NCBI GenBank assembly: GCA_902632595.1
Contig: CACPDC010000003.1
Location: 1 to 64,000 of the forward strand
DNA length: 64,000 nt
From: an uncultured SAR116 cluster alpha proteobacterium
GTDB taxonomy: Bacteria > Pseudomonadota > Alphaproteobacteria > Puniceispirillales > Puniceispirillaceae
Direction of reading: 5' to 3'
This document shows positions 33,095 through 43,022 of the stretch, in pieces. The first letter of the stretch is position 1. Each line of letters opens with the position of its first letter. The position numbers were made by a program, and so were the translations under genes. The notes beneath the pieces are model-generated. The model was not told the DNA's origin, searched no databases, and saw only the letters and a program-made list of their open reading frames with translations.

Positions 33095-33126
33095 TGTAAT
33101 TACATTAAAGAAATCCGTGCTTTTTT
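33080..33126 (+). terminator. Rho-independent terminator overlapping the infB stop codon
   Basis: GCACG...CGTGC outer stem enclosing the perfect 16-bp palindrome TAATGTAATTACATTA (33092-33107), followed by T6. Confidence 0.6.
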
Positions 33127-33147
33127 GTTCAAAAATAGGCAAATATT

Positions 33148-33618
33148 ATGTCAAAAAAATCTAAAACATCCTCGAAATTGCCTAGTAAACGTCAGTTGCG
33201 TGTAGGTGAACAAATACGCCATGCTTTAGCAAGTATGTTTATAAAGCAAGATGTTTGTGCAGATGAACTAAGAGATGTGTCAATTACAGTAAGCGAGGTA
33301 TCAGTGAGCCCAGACCTTTCTAACGCGAAGGTTTTTGTGATGACACTTGGTGGCCAAGATATAGAAATTATTCTTCCTATCCTCAATAGGAAAGCTCCTT
33401 TATTTGCTCATCACGTATCACAGAAAGTTCACCTTCGACGCGTGCCAAAATTAAAATTTTTAATTGATGGAAGCTTTGACCACGTAGATAAAATTACGTC
33501 GTTATTTAATAATTTGCCTCCTTCAGGGAATATTAATAAACCGTCTAGATATGAAAAAAGGGTTGAGATAATCTCGCAGTCAGATGGTTTGCTACATTCG
33601 CGAAAATTATTAGAGTAA
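33148..33618 (+). CDS. rbfA: Ribosome-binding factor A
   Basis: RQLRVGEQIRHALASMF; VSEVSVSPDLSNAKVFV; LKFLIDGSFDHVDKI. Confidence 0.95.
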   Translation: MSKKSKTSSKLPSKRQLRVGEQIRHALASMFIKQDVCADELRDVSITVSEVSVSPDLSNAKVFVMTLGGQDIEIILPILNRKAPLFAHHVSQKVHLRRVPKLKFLIDGSFDHVDKITSLFNNLPPSGNINKPSRYEKRVEIISQSDGLLHSRKLLE

Positions 33619-33625
33619 ACAAGTC

Positions 33626-34540
33626 ATGTCACCTAATAAGGTAATGATGCATGGTTGGATAAATTTATATAAACCAGTGGGGCTAAGTTCTGCTAAAGCA
33701 GTAGCCATTATCCGTAAGCAATTAAATTGTTCAAAAATAGGACATGGGGGTACGCTAGACCCACTTGCCTGCGGAGTGTTGCCAATCGCTTTAGGCGAAG
33801 CCACCAAAACAGTATCTTATATGATGGATTGCATAAAAAAATATGAATTTACATTGCGTTGGGGATATGAAACGACTACCGATGATAAAGAGGGATTTTC
33901 CACGCTAGTTTCAGATAAAATTCCTACAAAGGATGAAATCCTAAGCTGCATACCAAAATTCATAGGAACCATAAAGCAAGTACCACCAGATTACTCAGCT
34001 GTAAAAATAAATGGAAGGCGTGCATATTCTATAGCGCGTACTGCTGAAAATCAGGGACAAAAACACCAAATGGATTTAAAGTCACGGCAAGTAGTAATTC
34101 ACGACTTGTCTATCTCGTCACATATTGGAAATGAAACCTGTTTAAGAGTTTCTTGCGAAAAAGGAACTTACATTCGCTCCCTAGGGCGTGATTTAGGGCG
34201 GATACTTGGTTCAGCAGCACATGTCTCTGCCCTGAGACGACTTAATGTGGGAAAATTTGACATTAAAGATGCGATTTCGCTGGATTTTTTTAAAAGTTTG
34301 AGAGATAGTGCCGAGGCACAAAAAATTGTTGTGTCATTACTGACAGCGCTAGACGACATCCCGGCAATGTCTATATCACATGAAGAGGCAATTCGAATAA
34401 AAATGGGGCAACGTATTTCTTATTCTGGGAGAAGTTCTATGGAAAAAAGAATAAGCGTGGCTATTTGTGGCGGTCTACCTGTCGCGTTAATAAAGCATGA
34501 AAGCGGCATTATTCGACCTATAAGAGTGTTTAATTTATAG
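33626..34540 (+). CDS. truB: tRNA pseudouridine-55 synthase
   Basis: GWINLYKPVGLSSAKAV; KIGHGGTLDPLACGVLPIALGEATK; CEKGTYIRSLGRDLG. Confidence 0.97.
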   Translation: MSPNKVMMHGWINLYKPVGLSSAKAVAIIRKQLNCSKIGHGGTLDPLACGVLPIALGEATKTVSYMMDCIKKYEFTLRWGYETTTDDKEGFSTLVSDKIPTKDEILSCIPKFIGTIKQVPPDYSAVKINGRRAYSIARTAENQGQKHQMDLKSRQVVIHDLSISSHIGNETCLRVSCEKGTYIRSLGRDLGRILGSAAHVSALRRLNVGKFDIKDAISLDFFKSLRDSAEAQKIVVSLLTALDDIPAMSISHEEAIRIKMGQRISYSGRSSMEKRISVAICGGLPVALIKHESGIIRPIRVFNL

Positions 34541-34564
34541 CCTTTGAGGGCAAGGAGGTATTTG

Positions 34565-34834
34565 ATGTCGATTACAAAAGAGAAAACAGCCGAATTGGTG
34601 AATAAATATGGTTTAAACGAAAAAGATTCTGGCTCCGCTGCTGTACAGGTGGCCATTTTAAGTGAGCGAATTTCTAACCTTACAGAACATCTAAAAATCC
34701 ATAAGAAAGATTTTGGTTCTCGTCGCGGTTTGTTGATGATGGTTGGACAAAGGCGACATTTACTTGATTATATAAAGTCCCGCGAGGAAAATGATTATAA
34801 AGAGCTAATATCTAAACTAGGGTTGCGTCGCTGA
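34565..34834 (+). CDS. rpsO: 30S ribosomal protein S15
   Basis: [16 protein letters not shown]...[22 protein letters not shown]...[18 protein letters not shown]; strong AAGGAGG SD at 34552-34558. Confidence 0.98.
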   Translation: MSITKEKTAELVNKYGLNEKDSGSAAVQVAILSERISNLTEHLKIHKKDFGSRRGLLMMVGQRRHLLDYIKSREENDYKELISKLGLRR

Positions 34835-34975
34835 CATTTCCTAATACTCCTCTAAACCTAATAATCCAAAAAATCATAATTCAGCTTGTTTAATTTCTGA
34901 GCACTATTTTTTGTTGTTGCAATTCAATTTTTCTCGTGTCATATACCCATCATATAAAAAGCAACCAATTATTTG

Positions 34976-35169
34976 CCGCAAAAATGGAGAGATGCGGACG
35001 CTTGATCGAGCAAGCAATTTGAACATCCAGACAGAGATTGTTGTTCAGTTCGACCCCTGATATGATTTTTGAATGTTAATTCGAATCCGTTGTCGCTTCG
35101 TTCAAGTATTTATGTATCTCAGCCAGCTATTTGTAAAATGGCTAATTTGATGAACGAACGGAGTAATGA
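34976..35169 (+). promoter_or_regulatory. Hairpin-rich pnp 5' leader (candidate cis-regulatory RNA)
   Basis: Successive inverted repeats: CCGCA/TGCGG, GCTTG/CAAGC, TGAACA/TGTTCA, TTCGTTCA/TGAACGAA enclosing AGCCA/TGGCT, ending at the pnp SD. Confidence 0.45.
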
Positions 35170-37281
35170 ATGTTCACAATTTATAAAAAAGAATTTCAAT
35201 GGGGGGACAAGACCGTTGTCATGGAAACAGGTAAGATCGCAAGACAAGCTGATGGTGCGGTCTTAATATCCATGGGTCAAACGACAGTGCTATGCACAGC
35301 TGTTGCAGCTAAATCTGCAAAGCCAGGGCAAGATTTTTTCCCTTTAACTGTAAATTATCAGGAAAAGGCATTTGCCGCTGGTAAAATACCTGGGGGCTTT
35401 TTTAAACGAGAAGGGCGTCCATCTGAAAATGAAACGTTAGTAAGTAGATTAATTGATAGACCAATAAGACCACTTTTTCCGAAGGAATTTAAATGTGAGA
35501 CCCAAGTTATATGCACAGTATTATCACATGATATGGAAAATAATCCAGATATAGTCTCCATGATAGGTGCTTCTGCAGCTTTGACGATATCTGGCGTGCC
35601 CTTTTATGGCCCAATAGGAGCCGCTAGGGTAGGTTTGATAGACGGCAATTTTATTTTAAACCCAACAATCACTCAGATGGAGAGTTCTACGTTAGATTTA
35701 GTCATGGCGGGCACTTCAGAAGGCGTATTGATGGTGGAGTCTGAAGCTTACGAATTATCAGAAAAAACAATGTTAGATGCAGTAAACTTTGGACACAACG
35801 AAATACAAAAAGCAATTAGTGCTATTATTGAACTTGCAGAATCTGCCGCCAAGGAACCACGTGAACTTCCATCAGAGCCCCCGGAAACTCAGGCTATAAG
35901 AAGCACACTATCTGCTTTGAGGGTTGAGGTTGAAAAAGCATATGCTATTTCCGACAAAACTGATAGGCAGAATGCACTTTCAGCCATAAGAGAGAAGGCT
36001 GTTGAGCTTATGGATATAGATTCCGATAGCGTCATAATTGGTGGTGTTATGAAAGAGCTTGAGTCTGACGTCGTTCGTTCTGCTATACTAAAAAATGGCA
36101 TTCGTATTGATGGTCGTGATACAAAAACAGTTCGCCCCATTGTAGCCGAGGTTGGGTTACTTCCAAGAACTCATGGTTCAGCTTTGTTCACTAGAGGCGA
36201 GACACAAGCGCTTGCTGTTACAACACTTGGCACAGGTCAGGATGAACAAATAATCGACTCGTTGGAAGGGGAGTCACGTTCAAGATTTATGCTTCATTAT
36301 AATTTTCCACCATACTCTGTTGGAGAAGCAGGTCGCGTCGGCAGTCCAGGAAGAAGAGAGATAGGTCATGGAAAACTTGCTTGGAGAGCAATTAATCCTG
36401 TTCTCCCTGAAAAAGATGAATTCCCTTATACGCTTCGAACAGTATCGGAGGTAACAGAATCAAACGGCTCTTCCTCTATGGCGACAGTTTGTGGAACATC
36501 GCTTGCAATGATGGATGCAGGAGTTCCATTAAAGCGTCCTGTTGCTGGCATTGCAATGGGATTGATAAAAGAGGGTGAATCCTTTGCTGTTTTGTCAGAT
36601 ATATTAGGAGATGAGGATCACCTAGGTGATATGGACTTTAAAGTTGCTGGTACTCAAGATGGAATTACCTCTCTGCAAATGGATATAAAAATAACATCGA
36701 TAACGTCTAAGATAATGGAGATTGCACTAGACCAAGCTAAAGATGGCAGACTGCATATTCTTGGGGAAATGAGTAAAGCGCTAAATTCAGCCAGAGAAAC
36801 ATTATCGGATAGTGCTCCAAAGATAACAACTTTAAAAATCCCAGTTGACAAAATTAGAGACATTATTGGGCCAGGCGGTAAAGTTATAAGAGAAATATGT
36901 GAGCAAACTGGTGCAAAAATAGATATTGAAGATGATGGCACTGTATCAATAGCCGCATCTTCACAAGAATCATCCGAGGCTGCAATCAGTCGAGTTAAGG
37001 ATATTGTGGCGGAACCAGAACTTGGCGAGATTTACAATGGTACGGTTGTAAAAACTGTTGATTTCGGTGCATTTGTTAATTTTCTTGGCCCCAAAGATGG
37101 TCTTGTACATATCTCAGAGATGCTTGAAGAGAGGGTTGAGAAAACAACAGACGTTTGTAAAGAGGGTGATGGCGTAAAAGTAAAAGTTATCGGTTTTGAC
37201 GATAGGGGAAAAGTAAAATTATCAATGAAGAGAGTTGATCAAAAAACCGGTGAAGATCTTGAAGTCGCTTCAAATGAATAA
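35170..37281 (+). CDS. pnp: Polyribonucleotide nucleotidyltransferase (PNPase)
   Basis: Two RNase PH domains ([28 protein letters not shown]), KH ([20 protein letters not shown]) and S1 domains. Confidence 0.99.
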   Translation: MFTIYKKEFQWGDKTVVMETGKIARQADGAVLISMGQTTVLCTAVAAKSAKPGQDFFPLTVNYQEKAFAAGKIPGGFFKREGRPSENETLVSRLIDRPIRPLFPKEFKCETQVICTVLSHDMENNPDIVSMIGASAALTISGVPFYGPIGAARVGLIDGNFILNPTITQMESSTLDLVMAGTSEGVLMVESEAYELSEKTMLDAVNFGHNEIQKAISAIIELAESAAKEPRELPSEPPETQAIRSTLSALRVEVEKAYAISDKTDRQNALSAIREKAVELMDIDSDSVIIGGVMKELESDVVRSAILKNGIRIDGRDTKTVRPIVAEVGLLPRTHGSALFTRGETQALAVTTLGTGQDEQIIDSLEGESRSRFMLHYNFPPYSVGEAGRVGSPGRREIGHGKLAWRAINPVLPEKDEFPYTLRTVSEVTESNGSSSMATVCGTSLAMMDAGVPLKRPVAGIAMGLIKEGESFAVLSDILGDEDHLGDMDFKVAGTQDGITSLQMDIKITSITSKIMEIALDQAKDGRLHILGEMSKALNSARETLSDSAPKITTLKIPVDKIRDIIGPGGKVIREICEQTGAKIDIEDDGTVSIAASSQESSEAAISRVKDIVAEPELGEIYNGTVVKTVDFGAFVNFLGPKDGLVHISEMLEERVEKTTDVCKEGDGVKVKVIGFDDRGKVKLSMKRVDQKTGEDLEVASNE

Positions 37282-37377
37282 TCATAACAAATTTTTTTAA
37301 ACAAAAACCCTATTATTACGATGTAGGAAGCTTTGGTTTCAAGTTAATCATATACTAAAGAGTTACTTCAGTTTGGT

Positions 37378-38163
37378 TCAGCTTCCTTCATTTGCTGCCA
37401 CTCCCACATTATTAAACCCGCCATCTACATAGTGAATCTCGCCAGTTACGCCACTAGAAAGGTTAGATATTAAGTAGCATCCAGCGTTTCCTACTTCATA
37501 TATGCTTGGGTTTCGACCAAGGGGGGCATTTTTTTCACTATGACGGAAAATACCTCTTGCGCCACTTATTGCAGCCCCAGCTAGTGTTTTCATCGGTCCT
37601 GCTGAAAGCCCGTTAACCCTAATATTTTTTTCTCCAAGATCAACGGCTAAATAACGAACAGATGCTTCTAGTGCTGCCTTTGCAACACCCATAACATTAT
37701 AATTTGGTGTGGTTCTTACACCCCCAAGATAACTAAGTGTTAGAAGTGAACCACCTTTTGGCATCAAAGGAAATGAGGCTTGAGCTAATTCAGTAAAAGA
37801 AAAAGCGGATATAAGCATTGTTTTTTTGAAATTTTCTCTGGAGGTATCATAATAAGGGCCTCGTAACTCGTTTTTATCCGAAAAACCTAACGAGTGAACA
37901 ACGAAGTCAATCTCAGTCCAATGACTCGATAATACCTCAATTGTTTCCTTTGCTGCTAATTCTTCATTCACATCGCATTCAATTAGCAAATCCGATTCTA
38001 CTGACTCTGCTAGAGGCGCAAGACGTTTTTTAAACGCTGGCATCTGATATGTAAAAGCAAGTTTAGCCCCAAGTTTATATGCTTGTTTCGCAATGCCCCA
38101 TGCAGCAGAATTTTCATTTGCGACACCTAGTATTAATCCACGTTTGCCAGATAAAACGGTCAT
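37378..38163 (-). CDS. fabI: Enoyl-[acyl-carrier-protein] reductase (NADH)
   Basis: GKRGLILGVANENSAAWGIAK; SYLGGVRTTPNYNVMGVAKAALEASVRYLA. Confidence 0.96.
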   Translation of the reverse strand: MTVLSGKRGLILGVANENSAAWGIAKQAYKLGAKLAFTYQMPAFKKRLAPLAESVESDLLIECDVNEELAAKETIEVLSSHWTEIDFVVHSLGFSDKNELRGPYYDTSRENFKKTMLISAFSFTELAQASFPLMPKGGSLLTLSYLGGVRTTPNYNVMGVAKAALEASVRYLAVDLGEKNIRVNGLSAGPMKTLAGAAISGARGIFRHSEKNAPLGRNPSIYEVGNAGCYLISNLSSGVTGEIHYVDGGFNNVGVAANEGS

Positions 38164-38175
38164 CTTTGCTAGCTC

Positions 38176-39414
38176 CTAAATCGATAACTTAGACAAAGCC
38201 AAAGAGGCGTTGGTTCCACCAAAGCCAAAAGAATTAGAAAGAGCAATGTCTATGTCAATGTTTTCTATCAATTTATCAACTACTGGCAAATCCCCAATTT
38301 CAGGATCAGGATTATCAATATTAGCAGAGGCAGCAATGAATTTGTTGTTCATCATTAATAATGTGTAGATAACCTCTTGTACACCTGTCGCTCCAAGAGA
38401 GTGGCCAGTTAATGACTTAGTTGAAGACAAATAGGGTAATTTATCAAGTGGCGAGAACACTTCACTAACTGCTGCAAGTTCTTTTGAGTCTCCTGCTGGG
38501 GTTGATGTTCCGTGTGCATTAATATAAACAACATTTCCAGAGAGCCCTGCACCATCAAAGCCTTTTAGCGCGAGTTGCATACACCTGACCGCCCCTTCTC
38601 CTGAAGGAGCCACCATATCAAATCCATCGGAGTTTGCTCCATATCCAACAATCTCTGCATAAATTTTTGCTCCCCTTGCTCTCGCATGCTCATATTCCTC
38701 CAGCACAAGCATGCCGCCACCCCCAGCAATTACAAATCCATCTCGGTCAATATCATATGCTCGACTTGCATGATGTGGAGCATCATTATATTTAGATGAC
38801 ATGGCTCCCATTGCATCAAATAATGAGGATAGCGACCAGTCTAACTCTTCACCCCCTCCTGCAAATATAATATCTTGCATTCCGTAACGAATGGAGTCTG
38901 TGCCAGCAGTTATACAATGTGCAGATGTTGAGCAGGCGGATGTTATAGAATAGTTTACGCCCTTTATCTTGAAGAATGTTGCAATACAAGCAGACACAGT
39001 AGAAGACATACACCTTGGAACCATATATGGACCAATTCGCTTCGGTCCTTTTTCTCGTGTAATATCTGCAGCATTTACAAGGTTCGCAGTAGAGGGACCA
39101 CCAGAGCCAGCAATTAAACCAGTTCGTGGGTTTGAAATATCACTTTCTTCAAGTCCAGAGTCAGATATTGCTTGCTCCATAGATAAAACGGCATAAGCAG
39201 CCCCCTCTCCCATGAAACGCATTTTTTTTCTGTCAATGTGTTCATTTACATCAAGCTTCACAGTACCTTTAACTTGAGAACGAAATCCCAGTTCAGCGTA
39301 ATCAGGCGCAGATACAATTCCTGACGTTCCGTTCCTCAGAGATTGAGTAACCTCGTTTGCATTATTTCCGATTGAAGAAACAATTCCAATACCCGTAATA
39401 ACAACCCTTCGCAT
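38176..39414 (-). CDS. fabB: 3-oxoacyl-ACP synthase I
   Basis: [25 protein letters not shown] active site; [23 protein letters not shown]; next to fabA. Confidence 0.96.
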   Translation of the reverse strand: MRRVVITGIGIVSSIGNNANEVTQSLRNGTSGIVSAPDYAELGFRSQVKGTVKLDVNEHIDRKKMRFMGEGAAYAVLSMEQAISDSGLEESDISNPRTGLIAGSGGPSTANLVNAADITREKGPKRIGPYMVPRCMSSTVSACIATFFKIKGVNYSITSACSTSAHCITAGTDSIRYGMQDIIFAGGGEELDWSLSSLFDAMGAMSSKYNDAPHHASRAYDIDRDGFVIAGGGGMLVLEEYEHARARGAKIYAEIVGYGANSDGFDMVAPSGEGAVRCMQLALKGFDGAGLSGNVVYINAHGTSTPAGDSKELAAVSEVFSPLDKLPYLSSTKSLTGHSLGATGVQEVIYTLLMMNNKFIAASANIDNPDPEIGDLPVVDKLIENIDIDIALSNSFGFGGTNASLALSKLSI

Positions 39415-39416
39415 AA

Positions 39417-39932
39417 TTAGCCTCCTGCTCCGAATAGCCCGACACGTATATCCTCTGCTTCAAATACGGTTTCTCCATCGCATAACACTTCACCATCTGC
39501 TATACCCAAAACGAGTTTGCGTAAAATTATCCGTTTCATATGAAGTTTAAAATTTAGTTTGCTGGCACTTGGTAGAATCTGACCAGAGAATTTTACTTGT
39601 CCAACAGATATAGCTCGCCCTTTGCCCATACCCCCAGCCCAACCTAGATAAAAACCAACTAGTTGCCAAAGTGCGTCCATTCCAAGACAGCCAGGCATTA
39701 CTGGGTCATTTTCAAAATGACACTTAAAGAACCAAAGTTCAGGATTGATTTCGAACTCAGCTAAAATTTCACCTTTATCAAAATTTCCACCCCTCTCTGA
39801 AATAAGGTTGATTTTGTCACACATAAGCATCGGGGGCATCGGTAATTGAGGATTGCCGGGACCAAATAATTCGCCTTTTGCACATAAAATTAATTCATCG
39901 TAAGAATAACTTGATTGTTGGCTCGCTGTCAT
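39417..39932 (-). CDS. fabA: 3-hydroxydecanoyl-ACP dehydratase/isomerase
   Basis: [31 protein letters not shown] active-site region. Confidence 0.97.
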   Translation of the reverse strand: MTASQQSSYSYDELILCAKGELFGPGNPQLPMPPMLMCDKINLISERGGNFDKGEILAEFEINPELWFFKCHFENDPVMPGCLGMDALWQLVGFYLGWAGGMGKGRAISVGQVKFSGQILPSASKLNFKLHMKRIILRKLVLGIADGEVLCDGETVFEAEDIRVGLFGAGG

Positions 39933-40012
39933 AACGGTTCCTTTTTACGCATTTATAGAGGTTGAAGCATATGATTTTTTGAATTTCTCGTAATTGTTTT
40001 TCCTAAAATGGT

Positions 40013-40663
40013 TCAGTTCAAAACCTCATTTTCCAATAACCCCCAGAATGAATCTCGTTTCATCCATCCCTTTAATTCAGGGTGAGCTACCTTGCAATAC
40101 TGAGTAATACAATATTGTAATTCCATTAACACATTCCTCTCAGCGTAACCCACTATTTTAGAATTGTCTTCATTTGATTTATAAAGTTTTGCCACTCGTT
40201 CAGTTACTAAGGCTGTCCTTCTACCAGTTAATAATTTTGTATGCATCCATCCAGTAATACCTTCATGGTCAACGACTTTTCTCCATACCTCATATTCAGC
40301 GATAACTTTAAGTGGAAGACCTTTTTGCTGATAAACCCATGCAATTGGATATTCATTTCCCGGCCCAAATCTCATATATGCCTTATCCGACTTAAGAGAC
40401 AGAAATCGCGGAACGTCATATCCGGAACCACGAACTACAACCCTTATGTCTTGGGCAAAAACGGTGCTCATATTGCTAAGTATTGTTGTCAGAAAAGCCA
40501 AAATCGGAAATACAACTAAAACAACTAAAATCAGATTAAAGGCAATTCGAAGGGCGGTTTGTATAGGAAAATAAATATTGTGTAATCGAAGAAAATTTTT
40601 CAAAAGCATGATATTATTTAACATTATTTGACACACAAAAAAAATAAACCTAGACGCAGGCAT
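40013..40663 (-). CDS. SH3-domain (DUF1058-like) exported protein
   Basis: N-terminal TM segment; RFLSLKSDKAYMRFGPGNEYPIAWVYQQKGLPLKVIAEYEVWRKV...GWMHTKLLTG typical bacterial SH3. Confidence 0.82.
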   Translation of the reverse strand: MPASRFIFFVCQIMLNNIMLLKNFLRLHNIYFPIQTALRIAFNLILVVLVVFPILAFLTTILSNMSTVFAQDIRVVVRGSGYDVPRFLSLKSDKAYMRFGPGNEYPIAWVYQQKGLPLKVIAEYEVWRKVVDHEGITGWMHTKLLTGRRTALVTERVAKLYKSNEDNSKIVGYAERNVLMELQYCITQYCKVAHPELKGWMKRDSFWGLLENEVLN

Positions 40664-40728
40664 AAAGCAAATTTAAAGTTATAATAGTGGTTAAAATTAA
40701 TTTTTTTGAACTACTGTAGCAGAAGTGT

Positions 40729-40740
40729 GCATTATAATGC
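40729..40740. promoter_or_regulatory. 12-bp perfect palindrome with an embedded TATAAT upstream of a 2-hydroxyacid dehydrogenase
   Basis: GCATTATAATGC, flanked by CAGAAG (40720) and CTTCTG (40747). Confidence 0.4.
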
Positions 40741-40783
40741 GAGTATCTTCTGTGTTTTTGGAAATTTGTAAGGTTTAAGGAAG

Positions 40784-41761
40784 ATGAAGACCAAAATTAT
40801 TCTTACTCGGAGGCTTCCTGATGCGGTTGAAACACGTATGCGAGAGTTATTTGATGCAACGTTGAACGAGACCGATCAACCATTTACCCAGATGCAATTA
40901 ATAGAAGCTCTGAAAACGGCCGATGTTTTGGTGCCAACTGTTACCGATAACTTAAAGGCTTCTATCATAGAGAAGGCAGGCCCACAATTAAGACTTATTG
41001 CATCTTTTGGAACAGGTGTTGATCATATTGATGTTCAAGCAGCGCGGAAAAAGGGTATAACCGTAACCAATACACCTGGAGTTTTAAGTGAAGATACTGC
41101 AGATGTTGCAATGGCATTAATCCTATCGGTCCCTAGGAGAATAGTTCAAGGAGACACAAAAATTCGTTCTGGTCAGTGGGACGGTTGGTCTCCGACAGGG
41201 ATGCTCGGTCATCGGATAAATGGAAAACGATTGGGCATAATTGGAATGGGGTCCATCGGGCAAGCAATTGCTAGAAGAGCAAAAGCGTTTGGGATGTCCA
41301 TTCATTATCATAATAGAAAAGCGGTGCATCCCTCAACAGAAGCAGATTTAGAAGCTACTTATTGGGAGAATATAGAGCAAATGCTTCCTCGCATAGATAT
41401 TATTTCTATAAATTGTCCTAGTACACCAGCAACTCACCACCTTTTGAATGCTGACAGATTAAGTCTTTTACCCTCGCACTCATACTTGGTTAATACAGGC
41501 AGAGGAGACGTTATAGACGAACTAGCTCTCTTAGATCTGTTGAAGGCAAATAAAATTGCAGGTGCTGGTTTGGATGTATATGAGCATGAGCCAGTTGTAA
41601 CACCAGAACTAATTGGTTTGCCAAATGTTGTGTTACTTCCACATATCGGTTCAGCAACTATTGAAGGCAGACATGCGATGGGTGATAAGGTCATCATCAA
41701 CATTCAAACGTTTTTAGATGGCCACACTCCACCAGACAGGGTGGTTCCTGCAATGCTCTAA
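40784..41761 (+). CDS. D-isomer-specific 2-hydroxyacid dehydrogenase (glyoxylate/hydroxypyruvate reductase-like)
   Basis: GKRLGIIGMGSIGQAIARRAKAFGM; VNTGRGDVIDELAL; GAGLDVYEHEP; LLPHIGSAT. Confidence 0.9.
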   Translation: MKTKIILTRRLPDAVETRMRELFDATLNETDQPFTQMQLIEALKTADVLVPTVTDNLKASIIEKAGPQLRLIASFGTGVDHIDVQAARKKGITVTNTPGVLSEDTADVAMALILSVPRRIVQGDTKIRSGQWDGWSPTGMLGHRINGKRLGIIGMGSIGQAIARRAKAFGMSIHYHNRKAVHPSTEADLEATYWENIEQMLPRIDIISINCPSTPATHHLLNADRLSLLPSHSYLVNTGRGDVIDELALLDLLKANKIAGAGLDVYEHEPVVTPELIGLPNVVLLPHIGSATIEGRHAMGDKVIINIQTFLDGHTPPDRVVPAML

Positions 41762-41792
41762 GTTTTGACAGAATTTTAAAGTTTAGAAAATT

Positions 41793-42557
41793 TTAATCAA
41801 AACAAACGGTACACTTTTGGTTTTTTGAAATTTTTATAGAATTAAAGTTGCCTGAATATCCGTCAAATAAGGTGATTTTATTTACGGCAGTTTCACCCGC
41901 TTTCGTAATCCACTTAATCGTTTCTAATGACTGCAAGTTGCCTATTATTCCTGTTATTGGAGAGAGAATTCCTGCTTGAGCACAATTTGACACTTGGTTC
42001 GTTTTCACATCTTCCGAAAAAAGACATCCAAAACAAGCAGACTTCTCATATCCAGGCACCCCTGCCATAAAAGTTGCCATTTGCCCATCAAATCGGACAG
42101 CTCCGCCAAAAACATGGGGGACGCCGATTCTAAAACTAGCTCTTGCAGCGGCAAATCTGGTGTCAAAATGATCTGTACAATCTACCAATAAGTCGCAACC
42201 CGCCAAAATCTCGATGAGTGAGTTTTCATTTATTGTTTGTTGTTTTATTTTTACTGAAACATCGGAATTAATGTTTTCAACAAAACGCTGAGCCTGTAAT
42301 GTTTTCGGCTGCCCAACATCTTGTTCTCGGTAAATGAATTGTCTGTTTAAGTTACTTAAATCCACGGTATCATTATCGCATATTATGAGCTCACCTATAC
42401 CGGCAGCTGCTAAATTTGCAATTACAGCCGAACCTAATCCCCCAGCGCCTAATATAACAACTTTGGAAGATAATAATAGTTGCTGACCAGCCTCATTTAT
42501 TTCGGGCATTACTAATTGGCGGGCATACCTATAAATTTGAGTTTCTGATATCAGCAT
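41793..42557 (-). CDS. moeB: MoeB/ThiF/HesA-family adenylyltransferase
   Basis: RYARQLVMPEINEAGQQLL; ILGAGGLGSAV; DLSNLNRQFIY; two CxxC zinc pairs (CFGC, CTVC); no rhodanese domain. Confidence 0.88.
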   Translation of the reverse strand: MLISETQIYRYARQLVMPEINEAGQQLLLSSKVVILGAGGLGSAVIANLAAAGIGELIICDNDTVDLSNLNRQFIYREQDVGQPKTLQAQRFVENINSDVSVKIKQQTINENSLIEILAGCDLLVDCTDHFDTRFAAARASFRIGVPHVFGGAVRFDGQMATFMAGVPGYEKSACFGCLFSEDVKTNQVSNCAQAGILSPITGIIGNLQSLETIKWITKAGETAVNKITLFDGYSGNFNSIKISKNQKCTVCFD

Positions 42558-42563
42558 GTTTGC

Positions 42564-43022
42564 TTATGCCTTCCAACCTGTAGACCCAAATCCCTTTGAA
42601 CCTCTTTTGGTATCGTCAAGTGTTAATACCACATCAAGTTTGGCTTTTGAAATGGGTGCAATTATTATTTGTGCAATTCTTGATCCGCGCTCAATCACAA
42701 ACTCATCGTTACTCATGTTTATTAAAATTACTTTAACTTCGCCTCTATAATCGCTGTCAATAGTGCCTGGTGCATTTAGGACAGTAATACCATGTTTATA
42801 CGCGAGTCCAGAACGCGGTCTAATTTGAGCTTCCATGTCAGATGGGATACTTATTTTTAATCCAGTGGGTATTAAAATGCGTTCTAAAGGACCTATTTTC
42901 AGAGGCTCAGTTACTGCTGCATATAAATCCATACCTGCTGAACCTGCTGTCTGATAGTTAGGAATAGGTAAATTGTTTGCGTGTTTTAGAATTTCAACTT
43001 TTATATTTATAAGTGAGTTCAT
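42564..43022 (-). CDS. dut: dUTP diphosphatase
   Basis: [49 protein letters not shown]; start at internal Met gives a 4-nt overlap with coaBC. Confidence 0.95.
   Translation of the reverse strand: MNSLINIKVEILKHANNLPIPNYQTAGSAGMDLYAAVTEPLKIGPLERILIPTGLKISIPSDMEAQIRPRSGLAYKHGITVLNAPGTIDSDYRGEVKVILINMSNDEFVIERGSRIAQIIIAPISKAKLDVVLTLDDTKRGSKGFGSTGWKA

Noticed and set aside
35040-35095. T-loop-like strings (GTTCGACC, ATTCGAATCC) in the rpsO-pnp gap suggesting a tRNA or tmRNA
   Set aside because: The flanking bases do not form a 5-bp T-stem and no acceptor, D or anticodon arms could be assembled.
37282-37377. Terminator between convergent pnp and fabI
   Set aside because: A T-run is present but no convincing stem precedes it.
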